The notes below the pieces were generated by a model, which had not been told where the DNA came from, ran no database searches, and saw only the letters and a list, made by a program, of their open reading frames with translations. Of a stretch of DNA of 64,000 nucleotides, positions 24,731 to 36,080 are shown one piece after another. Location of the stretch: assembly GCA_947044405.1 (NCBI GenBank), contig CAMRHE010000655.1, positions 620,001 to 684,000 on the forward strand, in the 5' to 3' direction. The DNA comes from Leptodactylus fallax. Lineage: Eukaryota > Chordata > Amphibia > Anura > Leptodactylidae. The translations under genes were made by a program, and so were the position numbers. The first letter of the stretch is position 1; every line of letters begins with the position of its first letter.

Positions 24731-25200
24731 TGTGACAATTTGGGGGGATTTAGCCTCAAAGGCAGCATCCTCCTGGACTCCACAGTGGTGTTGGTGGTAC
24801 TGGGTGCCAAACAAGCAGCATATCAGGCGGTGTTAATCCAAAGTAAATGGCTTTATTCAGCTTACAAATGGAACAGGAACAAAAATAACAAACAGCCTAG
24901 CCCACACATAGGGCACTACCTCACTGCTTCAGCCCTGACTAGCCTCTGGGGACAAGAAGCAGCCTGGCTCACACTTAGCTCAAGCACGTCCGCTTAGGAA
25001 GTCCAGTCCTCCTGGGACAGACCACCTGTCTGTCTCCCACTGGTTCCAACGTCTACCTGCTCCCTGCAGGTCTCCTCAGCAGTCTCTCCTGCTGCGTACA
25101 CTCCCTCTGGAGTTGGGCCCCACCTATGGGTGTGGCTGAGGACCTTTTTAAGCCTGGCTTTGAGTCGCTCACTAGCGCCCTCTAGGTTCACACTCTCACA
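24731..25200 (-). mobile_element. Solo LTR related to the 38876-43644 element
   Basis: It begins TGTGACAATTTGGGGG and ends CACACTCTCACA. CTCC flanks it on both sides (24727-24730 and 25201-25204), a 4-bp target duplication. It aligns throughout, in the same orientation, with the 405-bp LTRs at 38876 and 43240 (for example GTGGTACTGGG and TGGCTTTATT), but is longer and clearly diverged. Strand is given to match the coding direction of the full element. Confidence 0.88.
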
Positions 25201-25314
25201 CTCCGTATAATACCACCTCCACCACCATATTCAATACTACAACCATACAGTACTTAAGTAATACCTCCATTCAATACCACCTCCACCAACATCTCTTTGC
25301 GTCCTTTAATAGGT

Positions 25315-25470
25315 ACCTCCCCACTGATTCTAGCACAGGTGTGTTTTTTCTAACCTCCACCATTCTTTAGCAACTGGTGCAGTTAGTTTTGGTACCAACT
25401 ATGCTAATTAGTCTCTTTACTGTCAGGTGGGCGGTCCTAGACTGTCTACTCCAGCCTAGGACAACCAGAC
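25315..25470. mobile_element. One-armed MITE fragment
   Basis: CTGGTGCAGTTAGTTTTGGT and CTTTACTGTCAGGTGGGC match one arm of the palindromic element at about 48020-48285. Confidence 0.55.
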
Positions 25471-25662
25471 AATACTCAACTAATGCCTCAATTCAAAAGT
25501 CAAACAATACTCTGGGATATTATCTAAACAATACCATCATATAGTGCTCAAGTAATGCTACTATAACATAGCCGAACAGTACCCTATTATAGTATCTAAA
25601 TAATACCGCCATACAGTACTCAAGTAATAGCTGAATAACATAGTCAAATAATACATTCTTAT

Positions 25663-26073
25663 TAGAGATGATCGAATCAATTCTACAGAAGTGGAATTCG
25701 ATCCGAATTTCAGGAAATCTTTGATTCTCCACGATTCCGGATTTCCTAATGCTTCGCGGTAACAAATATTTAGTGAGGACCTTTGTGACATCAGACGGTC
25801 ACATGATGTTCTCTAGTGATGTCATTGGGTAGGTGTGTCTTTGCTTGTTAGCAGATCCTTCCACATGAATAAAACTTGTCCGTGCTGGGAGAGAGAGAGA
25901 GAGACATGACCGCGGCATCCAAGGACTTCCGCCATTTTGCCGCCCACCCCGGCACTCTGCAGCCCGGAAATAGCTGTTTATTTGCTGTAAAGTTAATCAG
26001 ATCGAAGCAAATTTTTTTTTGAACTTCGAATCGAACTGCCAAATCGAACTTTTGAGAAATTTGCTCATCTCTA
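25663..26073. mobile_element. hAT-type MITE, 8-bp duplication ATTCTTAT
   Basis: The left end is TAGAGATGATCGAA and the right end TTTGCTCATCTCTA. ATTCTTAT flanks both sides (25655-25662 and 26074-26081), an exact 8-bp target duplication as made by hAT transposases. It is 411 bp and non-coding, with a short GA microsatellite inside. Confidence 0.9.
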
Positions 26074-26381
26074 ATTCTTATAGTATCTAAACAATACCAC
26101 CATACACTACTCAAGTAATACCTCAATAACATACTAAAATATTATCCTATTATAGTATCTAAACAATATCACAGTACAGTACTAATGTAATAGCTCAATA
26201 ACATAGTCAAACAGTACTGTATTATAGTATCTAAAAAATACCACAATACAGTACTCATGTAATACCTCAATACAATAGTCAAACAGTACCTTTTTTGTAG
26301 TGTAGTATCTAAACAATATCACCATACAATACTCAAAATCTCAATAAAAGAGTCAAAAAGTACTGGCCTACAATACCTGGA

Positions 26382-28495
26382 ATAGGTGTATGAATCAATA
26401 ATATAACAAGGAATAACAGTAGAGCAAATAATTTAAAAAGTTACTTAACTGCTGCTGTAAGTTTAAAGGGCGTTTGTCACCAGGAAACTCAATGTCAAAT
26501 CACCCATAGTACAATGTAAAGGACACTATACTGAGCACCATCATACCTTTACATAGTCCAGTAGATACACCAGAAACTCAGCCATGATGTCCTTATTTTG
26601 GGAATGCTACATATATGAGAAGATCATGGCTGGGTTTCTGACAAGTCCCAGACCATAGAAAGTTCCTGCATTAATGGTCATATCTATTGGCAACCAATAA
26701 AGACAAAAGATGTCACCACTAAGATGGTCCCAGGAATAAGATACCTTATTGTCAGGAAAACCTTCTAACAAGTAGGGAAATCTATAAAGCGGAGGGCCAT
26801 GTTAAGAAGAACTTCATGCTGTATGATGTGTGTGGTCCCTCAGGATAGACAATGAGCTTTTATTGTCTAGTATCGCCTCCCCCGTAGACGTATCTCCTCT
26901 ATACTAATGCAGTGTGACTTTACTGTTTATACTCTGGACCACATAAACATCAAAGCAGCAGAGCCTGTAATGGTAAAATGTGACCGATGCCGATGTCTTC
27001 TATAAACACTGATAAAATGAAATGCCATATTTATGATAGCGAGATTGGCAGGCATGGCGTACGGCCGCACAACTGCGCGGTCCACTTATGGTTCTCCTTA
27101 AAAGGGATTTGTTTTCAAACATGAAAAATATGTTACATGAAGGAGATTGGAAACATTGAATCAGCATCTCCGCTTCTTAGAAAATGGATTATGTCATGTT
27201 CCCGCAAGACATCTTAAGTGTGTCAATGTAAAATACTCCAATGTATTATTCCAAATGATGATGAATATAGTTCAAGGCTGTGCTGTGATGTGTAGTAGGA
27301 GGTGGGAATGACAAATATTCTGCATTCTAGGGATTCCTATTTTGCTTTTTGCATTTTTTTTCTGTGCTAATTAAATTCCTAATTCCTAACTATTTTTTAT
27401 AGAAATTAGAGGCTTGTTTTTATGATACTGTAGCCCTATTTGGGGGGGGGGGGGTATGAGTATTATCCCTCCTGCAACAGACTCTGGCGCTGACCTGTGT
27501 GTATAATGGGACCTGAAGCCTTCGCTGAAGGGAAGAGTGGGAACATATATGAAATATATCAGTGCCTCCACCCAGGATAGAGCCTCTGTATTACAGGGAG
27601 GATCTCTTCCTGGGACTTACCCATGAAGTACAGTTAGTAGCCTTAACAAGGATCACTGTACTAATCTCACAGTCTGAAGAATACATACAGATACCACATA
27701 AGGTTATAACAGTAGCTTTATAAGAATCAACAGGGTAATAATACATACATACAATATACTCAGAACACAGCAATACTACAACAACCAGCAAGTCCTCAAC
27801 CGTCTTAGGTTATATACCCGGGTATATATATATAGATATATAGCAAGAGTCCAGTGCACAATACCTCCAGGCAACAGAAGAGATGCAGGGGCCCCTGTGG
27901 ATGACTGTGGATCCTCGGATTCTTCCAGGAGATGACAGACAGCCGATCAGGAGATGATGATGATGATGAGATTCTTCACAGGCAGCAAACAGGGCGACGG
28001 TGACGGCAGTAGATGCAGGCCTGACTACCCTAACACTGAGTCCTTAACCTGCCAGCTAAACTACTAGTGCCACCAGGCCTCTAACTAGCTAGTTGGCCTT
28101 CGGAAGCCTAACCTATCACTGCCCTGAACTGTATATATATATGGATCCCTAACTACGGTTACTAGCTAGGTCCTGTGAGTATATAGGGGGTAACACATAC
28201 CTAACTATATACTGTGAAGTAAAGAGGAACAAGTGGCTCTTAGACTCCCCCAGACATAACATGTCTGTCTCAGCAGCTCTGCTCACATCTCTCCCCCCAG
28301 CAGCTCTACCTCACATGTGTCTGACTCACTGTATTTACAAAACAAAACTTGCACTAAATGCCTGGGGTCTCTGAAGCCAAACTGCAGGGGCAAAGAAGCC
28401 AGATACATTATATACTAGTAGAAATGGCAGTTCCCTACAATACATTAGTCCAAATACCCTGCATAGCAATACTATCAAATGATATAATTTTGGCT
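26382..28495. other. No gene seen
   Basis: Mostly unique-looking sequence. A G-tract lies at about 27440-27453 and a TA-rich stretch at about 27823-27843. The segment 27590-28380 has the texture of a transposon remnant, but I could not find ends. Confidence 0.4.
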
Positions 28496-28612
28496 CCTAC
28501 CAGCCTGTGTATCCTGCCACCTTCTATCATCCTGTATGTCCTGCTACATTCTACTAGCCTGCGTGTCTTGCCATCTGCTACCAGCCTATGAGTCCTACGA
28601 CCCGCTATTAGC
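28496..28612. repeat. Degenerate copy of the 27-bp minisatellite, opposite strand
   Basis: Four to five units of CTACCAGCCTGTGTATCCTG type, the reverse complement of the unit at 16720-17168. It is about 11 kb away and strongly diverged. Confidence 0.7.
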
Positions 28613-29095
28613 TGGTTTTAACACCGGTGGTTGAATAAATGGTGTGTGAAGTTCCCGCTGTACATGGGAGTTGGTGCAAAAACAGTGTAGAAGGGATCAC
28701 CGAGAAGCCAACCGAGTCTGGCTAGCTTGTCAGTGCTCAGCTGTAGAGACTGTGGAAAGTACTTTGTTACCTATTCTATGTTTCTTTTTCTCTGTACCTT
28801 TAGATCTTCTCAGTAAAGTAGACCATGAATCATAACCGGTTGTCCATGTCTGTGTCCATTAATTCCTGAAGATAACACAGCCTGCTGTTCCCACACTCCC
28901 TTTCTTTATTCCACATAGTTAGGGTATGTTCACACTACTTTTGTCTGGGTGTATGTATGAATTTGTGTCTGGTAGTATGATTAGGCAACATGTCGATTTT
29001 AACTCTTCTGCCCATGTACTACATGATGTCTACTAGTTTAGCTTCACTGTATTTTTGATGCCTGTTTTCTCTATTTTTTGAGCCATTAATTCATC
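28613..29095. other. No gene seen
   Basis: No recognisable domain. A short GGGTATGTTCACACTAC phrase near 28922 resembles the start of the dispersed palindromic family noted at 10450. Confidence 0.4.
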
Positions 29096-29099
29096 TTAA

Positions 29100-29270
29100 A
29101 GGGGTTGTGCAGGATTAGAAAACATGGCTGATTTCTTCTTCTCAGGAAGTGACCTTACGTCTGTTAAAATGATTGGGACTGAGTTGCAGCATCGCCATGT
29201 GACCAATGGACGTGATGTCACTTCCTGAGAAGAAGAAATCAGCCATGTTTACTAATCCTGCACAACCCCT
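29100..29270. mobile_element. Compact piggyBac-like MITE with near-perfect 54-bp ends
   Basis: It starts AGGGGTTGTGCAGGATTAG and ends with its inverted copy. The inverted repeats run about 54 bp with one mismatch, and the whole element is only 171 bp. TTAA flanks both sides (29096-29099 and 29271-29274). The near identity of the arms suggests recent amplification. Confidence 0.88.
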
Positions 29271-29274
29271 TTAA

Positions 29275-29275
29275 G

Positions 29276-29317
<42 letters not shown>
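29275..29317. repeat. TA dinucleotide microsatellite
   Basis: About 20 TA units directly abut the right TTAA of the preceding MITE. Confidence 0.95.
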
Positions 29318-29319
<2 letters not shown>

Positions 29320-29696
29320 ATCTGCTCAGCTTCTCCTGCTCTATAACATGCTACCTGCAGATGTGGTGGCATTGGATTTTTCCATGAGTACAAAGTCTTT
29401 TATTTCTTGAACACTGAGGACTAGTTGTCTGATCTGATCGCCCACCTCTTTGCTGTACCAAGTTGTCCTTCACATTGTCACTGTAGATTAGAGAAGATAG
29501 TGAATATTAGTGAATGTCTATGTGGACGACTTCTCCATGAATGATGTATATTGTGAGACAACAGCAGAGCTTACATGAAGGTATATGCAGGGGCGTAACT
29601 ACCGGGGTAGCAGTGGTAGCGACTGCCACAGGGCCCGGAACATTACGGGGCCCGGAGCCTGTGGCAGTCGCTACTGCGAACCCCACAATCACTGCT

Positions 29697-29740
29697 ATCG
29701 TTATACTCGGGGGTCTTTTGAGACCCCCGAGTATAACGAT
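29697..29740. repeat. Perfect hairpin, 20-bp arms
   Basis: ATCGTTATACTCGGGGGTCT is followed by a TTTG loop and its exact reverse complement. It forms the left border of the shared hAT core. Confidence 0.9.
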
Positions 29741-29994
29741 CGGGGGCCCAGGGGAGGTGAGCGAACATAAAAAACACTGTAACTCACCTATCCGCCGCTC
29801 CGCAGGCTTTGGGCCTGTTTGGTGACGTCCCAGACGTCAGCCGACGTCATTATGCGTCGCGACGCCGGCCTGGATCGCGCGAGATCCGGTCCGACATTGA
29901 AGATGGCCGAAGTAGCGCACGGGAGTGCACCGGAGCGAGGAAGAGGTAAGTTGCAGTGTTTTCTATGTTTCTATCCTTCCCTGGGTCTCCGATC

Positions 29995-30032
29995 ATTATA
30001 CTCTGGGGTCTGAAAAGACCCCAGAGTATAAT
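29995..30032. repeat. Perfect hairpin, 17-bp arms
   Basis: ATTATACTCTGGGGTCT pairs with AGACCCCAGAGTATAAT across a GAAA loop. It is the right border of the core. Confidence 0.9.
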
Positions 30033-30044
30033 AATCGTTCATGG

Positions 30045-30695
30045 GTGGTCCACTATGGGGCATAATACTGTGTGCAGGGGCCTCTATGGGGCATAATACT
30101 GTGTGCAGGTGCCTCTATGGGGCAAACTACTGTGTGCAGGGGCTACTATGGGGCAAACTACTGTGTGCAGGGGCTACTATGGGGCAAACTACTGCGTGCA
30201 GGGGCCACTATGGGGCAAACTACTGCGTGCAGGGGCCACTATGGGGCAAACTACTGTGTGCAGGGGCCACTATGGGGCAAACTACTGTGTGCAGGGGCCA
30301 CTATGGGGCAAACTACTGTGTGCAGGGGCCACTATGGGGCAAACTACTGTGTGCAGGGGCCACTATGGGGCAAACTACTGTGTGCAGGGGCCACTATGGG
30401 GCAAACTACTGTGTGCAGGGGCTACTATGGGGCAAACTACTGTGTGCAGGGGCTACTATGGGGCAAACTACTGTGTGCAGGGGCTACTACGGGGAAAACT
30501 ACTGTGTGCAGGGGCCACTATGGGGCAAACTACTGTGTGCAGGGGCCACTATGGGGCATAATATTGTGTGCAGGGGCCACTATGCTGCATAATACCGTGT
30601 CCAGGGGACACTATGGGGCATAATACCGTGTGCAGGGGCCACTATGGGGCATAATACCGTGTGCAGGGGCCACTATGGGGCATAATAGTGTGCGC
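30045..30695. repeat. 31-bp minisatellite inside the hAT element
   Basis: About 21 copies of a unit combining CTATGGGGCAAACTACTG with TGTGCAGGGGCCA. Since 31 is not a multiple of three, the array reads through the same residues in each of three frames; the three overlapping 150-183-codon frames are by-products of the repeat. Confidence 0.95.
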
Positions 30696-30831
30696 AGGAA
30701 TGCGGTTTGTGTGTGTGTGGGGGGGTTGGGGGTGGCGGTTTGGGGGGGTTGGGGGCGGCGGCTTGGGGGGGCCCCATGTCAAATGTTCGCCTTGGGGCCC
30801 AGCCATTCCTAGTTACGCCACTGGGTATATG

Positions 30832-31168
30832 CACAAGGCTACCCCAGCGAGAGGTAAGGCTATGTTGCCTACTCTTTTCTGAAATATAATTCTATATATT
30901 TGGTACACTTACACACCAACAACTTATTATATTAAGGTATAAATGTAGCCTTCCTTATCCTTCTCAGGCTGGGTTCCGTTTGTAGACTCCATTGCAATGA
31001 CTGTCTAAAATTGCCAGACAAACAAATGCTGCAAATGCCGACTTTTTCGTCCGGTGGTTTCAGTTTAAAAGAATGGACACCTGATGGATCCCATTATAGT
31101 CAATGGGGTCAGTCAGACACTGTTGGTGGTCCGTATGTCCGTGGTTCTGGTCCTCTTCCGTTTCCACA
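30832..31168. other. No gene seen
   Basis: Short unique interval between two elements. Confidence 0.4.
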
Positions 31169-31172
31169 TTAA

Positions 31173-31554
31173 CCCCTTCCCGACATCTGCCGTAATAGTA
31201 CAGCAGATGTCGGGTATTTAAATATGGCGGCCACTCAGTATAATGTAGCAAAGACCTGGCACTATCAGTGCCTGCACTGATCACGGGCATTAAGACCCCC
31301 AACACCTCGGTTAAAACTGACCAAGGCACCATTTTCCCGGCAGTGCATGGGCCACACCACTTTGGGGAGGATTGCTGGCTCCCGGAACTAGATCCAGGGC
31401 CAGGGATCCATTGCCATGACAGCCGGGAAGGCTCCCAGGCTTGTCTGATATACATTTGTATGAGAGGCTGCTTTGTGCCGATATTTTGCAATGCATTGCA
31501 TTAGTGGTCAGACCCCCTGAGGTTCAAAACCCATAAGGATTCTAATAAATACTG

Positions 31555-31604
<50 letters not shown>

Positions 31605-32352
31605 TTTTTTAAAAGAATTAAAAATTCAAATCGCCTCCCCTTTCCCTAGAATACATATAAAAGTAAGAAATTACTGTGAAACACATACACATTAGGTATC
31701 CCTGTGTCCGAAAAACCCCATTCTACAAATTTATAAAAATATTTTTTCTGTACGATGAATGCCGTAGCGGGAAAAAAAAAAGCGCCAAACTGCCATTTTT
31801 TTTTACTGTTTCGCCTCTGATAAAAATTTTTATAAAAAGTTAGCAAACAATCGACATTCCCTAAAATTTTATAACTAAAAAGTACACCTGACCCCGCAAA
31901 AAAAGACGCCCTATGCATCCCTTTACGTGAAAATTTAAAAAACTTACGTGTGTCAGATCATGGCGATTTTAAGAAAAAAAAAATTTTTTTGCAACGTTTT
32001 GGATTTTTGTTAAGGGGTTCAAATGTAATTAAAACTATATAAATTTGATATCCACGGAATTGTACCGATACATAGAATACAGATGATGTGTCCTTTTGGC
32101 TGCACAGTGAACTCTGTAAAAACAAAGCCCATAAGAAAATGCAGTTTTACTCCAATTCCACCCTATTCTGAATTTTTTTTCCAGCTCGCAAGTACATTGA
32201 ACAGAATAATAAATGGCACCATTATGAAGAACAATTTGTCCCGCAAACTTTAAGCCCTCATAGCTCTGTGAACAGAAAAATAAAAAAGTTATAGGGTTTG
32301 GAAGGTGGGGAGTCAAAATCGAAAATTGAAAAATGCCTCTGGCGGGAAGGGG
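31173..32352. mobile_element. TTAA-flanked piggyBac-like non-autonomous element
   Basis: It starts CCCCTTCCCGACATCTG and ends GGCGGGAAGGGG, with TTAA at 31169-31172 and 32353-32356. The C-rich ends and TTAA duplication suit the piggyBac superfamily. A subterminal hairpin pairs GACATCTGCCGTAATAG with ACAGCAGATGTCGGG. About 40 adenines at 31559-31600 run straight into thymines, a large potential A/T hairpin. The interior is homologous to that of the element at 15253-16345. Confidence 0.85.
31559..31611. repeat. Poly(A) tract followed by poly(T)
   Basis: Roughly 40 A residues followed by about 10 T residues. Length may be affected by polymerase slippage or assembly. Confidence 0.9.
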
Positions 32353-32567
32353 TTAAATGATATTATATACTTCTTACAGCTAAAAGTTACTTTACATATG
32401 TGGGAATGGGTCACACCATAGATGCCATATTTAGTTGTATTCATGGATGAACTACATAAGACTAATCCATGCCCCACAGTATATACTATTCAACTGGGGA
32501 GAGTCTACCGTCCGCTATAGGAAAAGAATTAGATGTGTTCTTCCTTGTCTATTGTTGGCTGGAGATA

Positions 32568-32652
32568 TCCTGAGATGTGCAGCTCAAGATGACTAGCTTT
32601 GAGAAAAAAAACAAGATTTTGTGATAATCTGTCATGAGGTTATATGCTAGAT
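32568..32652. repeat. Dispersed repeat, left half (split by hAT insertion)
   Basis: CCTGAGATGTGCAGCTCAAG and the text after it match sequences at about 57150-57330 and 59780-59935. The same repeat resumes at 33906 with TGTGGCCACCTAGTGGT, so the hAT element inserted into it. Confidence 0.7.
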
Positions 32653-32772
32653 TAGGGGTCAGCAACCCCTGGCACGAGTGCCAAGAGTGGCACGCAAGGA
32701 TTATTTCCCTGGCACGGCAGCGGAGTCCTCACCCAGCTGTTTCGATCAGACCAAGCACGGCCGAAACTGCTA

Positions 32773-32814
32773 TTATTATACTGTGGGGTCTCTTCAGACC
32801 CCCGAGTATAATAA
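32773..32814. repeat. Core hairpin, left
   Basis: TTATTATACTGTGGGGTCT faces AGACCCCCGAGTATAATAA with two or three mismatches. Confidence 0.8.
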
Positions 32815-33107
32815 GCGTAGACTCAGTAGAAGTGATGAAAAATAAAAAACAATGTTACTCACTTTTCCTGCCTTCTGTGGCGACTCTGTGCTCTGCAGGT
32901 GCTTCTTCCAGAAATCAGCTGATAGGGCCTCAGGTGTCACATCTGCGTCTGGTGTCATTACGCATAAGGACGCGACGTGACCCCTGAGACTCAATCAGTG
33001 GTCACTGACTACGGGCATAAGAACCTGAAGAGAACAGAGCGGCTGCGGAGCGCAGGAAAGGTAAGTGACATTGTTTTTTATGTTTGTCACCTCTCTTGGC
33101 CCTGCAC

Positions 33108-33149
33108 TTATTATACTCTGGGGTCTGAAGAGACCCCACAGTATAATAA
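33108..33149. repeat. Core hairpin, right
   Basis: TTATTATACTCTGGGGTCT faces AGACCCCACAGTATAATAA with one mismatch. Confidence 0.85.
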
Positions 33150-33913
33150 TAGCTAGTGAGTGGCGACAATTCGGATATTATAAAAGTTGGAATATTATAC
33201 TGTGTGCAGGGGCCCCTATGGGACATAATACCGTGTGCAGGGGTCGCTATGGGACATAATACCACGTGGAGGGGCCACTATGGGACATGATACCTTGTGC
33301 AGGTGCCGCTATGGGTCATAATACCTTGTGAAGGGGCCGCTATGGGACATAATACGGTGTGCAGGGGACGCTATGGGACATATACCGTGTGCAGGGGCCG
33401 CTGTGAGACATAATACCATGTGCAGAGGCCTCTATGGGACATTATTCTGTATAACAGTGTGTTTTCTGTTTTCTGTATTAAGGATGTGTTTTTGCATAGA
33501 AAACACAGGCTTTTTTTTTGTGCAAAAATGCACCATGTGAATGCAGTTTTCCATCAAAGTAAAAGTTCCCGTGGCCTAAGACTATATCTGCATCCAGATA
33601 CATAGTGTGATATCACCATAAGGATGCCGCCATACGGTGCTCCTGGACACATTTACCACTAATTGGGGGCTGCACATGGACTTTAATTGCTTCTAATTGG
33701 AAAGTACAGGAGCGTCCCAGGAAATAGCAGTAAGCACATGTGTCCTGAAGCATCTGGTGGCAGCACTTCTGTGTTATGGTTTGTGGTATATGACTTTAGT
33801 TTAGGGGTCGTCAGACTTACAATTATTGCACAGCACTCCGAGTATCTCATCTTTGATTTTTTAATTAAAATTGGCACGCCGAACAAAGAAGGTTGCCTAC
33901 CCCTGGTCTAGAT

Positions 33914-35141
33914 GTTAATGTGTGGCCACCTAGTGGTTGTGTTGTGATTTGCAGCCTGTTAATGGTTTTGTTATCATGTTGTCATGCATTGAATCTATTA
34001 CATGATGAATAGAAGTGCTTAACCAAATTCTATTCGGCTCCTGAGCGACCGCCATATGTAAATACCCGACATCCAATGTACAATTCCGGTAGATGTAGGG
34101 AAGGGGGGCAATCAAAAGTCTCCACTTAAATTCTAGTTTTTATTTATTGGGTGTTGCTTCCCCTTAAATAGGTGGTTATATTTTTACATACAAGGTTAGG
34201 ATTTGCAGCGATCTACTATAATGAGTGCAGGAACATGGCAGCAGGTTTTTCAATTTATCTGCAGCGCCACCACAGAGTGAAAATAAGAACTACACAATAT
34301 TTAATAAAATCAATAGGCTGACCATGTAACACATTGACATGCTCAGTCATCATGCACATGACTATGTGCACTGTATGGGTCAGTGAATATGTAACAAATT
34401 GCAAGAAGATTAGTATCATTATCAGTATCCGTATTATTGCGGATAATATTCTACGATATGTGAATGAGGCCTAAGAGCGTCTCTTTGTAGCCACCTTCTT
34501 CATTTAAGTCCGGAACAAGATCTCACCCTCTATTATATACTTTACTTTAATAGAGTTATATAAATCAGACATGCCCTTTAAGTCCCTGAAACTTAGCAGG
34601 CACAAACTCCATAGAAATCTAATGCGTCTACTGTCCAGCATAATCGTAGCTGTTATCACTCAGTACCATCACTTGACATTAGCTGCGACGGGGAGAGCTC
34701 ACATAAATCTTGAAGAAATTGCTGAACACTTGACATGAGTTACCGCACATATTCGGAAACCGATTAAGCTATTGTACAAATAAATCTTTTCTAAAAAATC
34801 GAGAAGAAGATCTGTCCAGGGTCAGCAGTAACAGGATAAGATATGTAATTACCAGATGTCGTACTCACCAGCAAGAAAAGTTTTCAAGGATGGATGATTC
34901 ATCGTCTTGCTCATGGCTTGACATATACAGCACAGCTTAGCCACCTCTTACTCCGGACAACAAATATAACAACTCTCAATGCAAACAGTAAATTGGGTAG
35001 ACAGCGTTCCTAAATTTCTGCAAGTGCAACATCCCAGTGGACACTGCTTATATGATGTTCTTGTATTTTCTTGTGCTACGTGCCACTGTGTTGTATACAT
35101 TGTTATTTCTGTTGTATTGTATTGCAGCTTTCCTTATGTTA
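33914..35141. other. No gene seen; right half of the split repeat at its start
   Basis: The first ~90 bp complete the dispersed repeat interrupted at 32652. The rest looks unique. Confidence 0.45.
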
Positions 35142-35143
35142 TA

Positions 35144-36078
<935 letters not shown>

Positions 36079-36080
36079 TA

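Larger units (their letters stand above)
24370..26381. repeat. ~73-bp degenerate tandem array, interrupted by insertions
   Basis: Repeated phrases such as AGTATCTAAACAATACCACC and CAGTACTCAAGTAATACCTC recur about every 73-77 bp. The clearest run starts at 26081, 26154, 26227 and 26304. A solo LTR (24731-25200), a MITE fragment (about 25315-25470) and a hAT MITE (25663-26073) interrupt the array. Confidence 0.8.
29588..30823. mobile_element. Non-autonomous hAT element with hairpin core and minisatellite
   Basis: The ends are CAGGGGCGTAACTA and TAGTTACGCCACTG. GGTATATG flanks both sides exactly (29580-29587 and 30824-30831), an 8-bp hAT duplication. From left to right it contains a palindromic end region around GTAGCGACTGCCAC, a perfect hairpin at 29697, a G/C-rich spacer, a second hairpin at 29995, a 31-bp minisatellite (30045-30695) and a G-rich tail. 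No transposase is encoded, so it would need one in trans. Confidence 0.93.
32653..33905. mobile_element. Non-autonomous hAT (Charlie-like ends) with hairpin core and minisatellite
   Basis: The left end is TAGGGGTCAGCAACC and the right end GGTTGCCTACCCCTG. The flanking 8-mers TGCTAGAT and GTCTAGAT match at six of eight positions. Inside are two hairpins (32773 and 33108) that bracket a core homologous to that at 29697-30032, then a ~32-bp minisatellite (33175-33450) with units like GTGCAGGGGCCGCTATGGG. No transposase is present. The termini differ from those of 29588-30823 although the core is shared. Confidence 0.85.

Noticed and set aside
30041..30623. Three overlapping plus-strand frames of 150-183 codons
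   Set aside because: They are the same 31-bp minisatellite read in three frames; no start context, domain or codon bias supports coding.
29588..30823. Helitron interpretation of the hairpins
   Set aside because: Exact 8-bp duplications and inverted CAG...CTG ends identify a hAT element; no CTRR terminus follows a hairpin.
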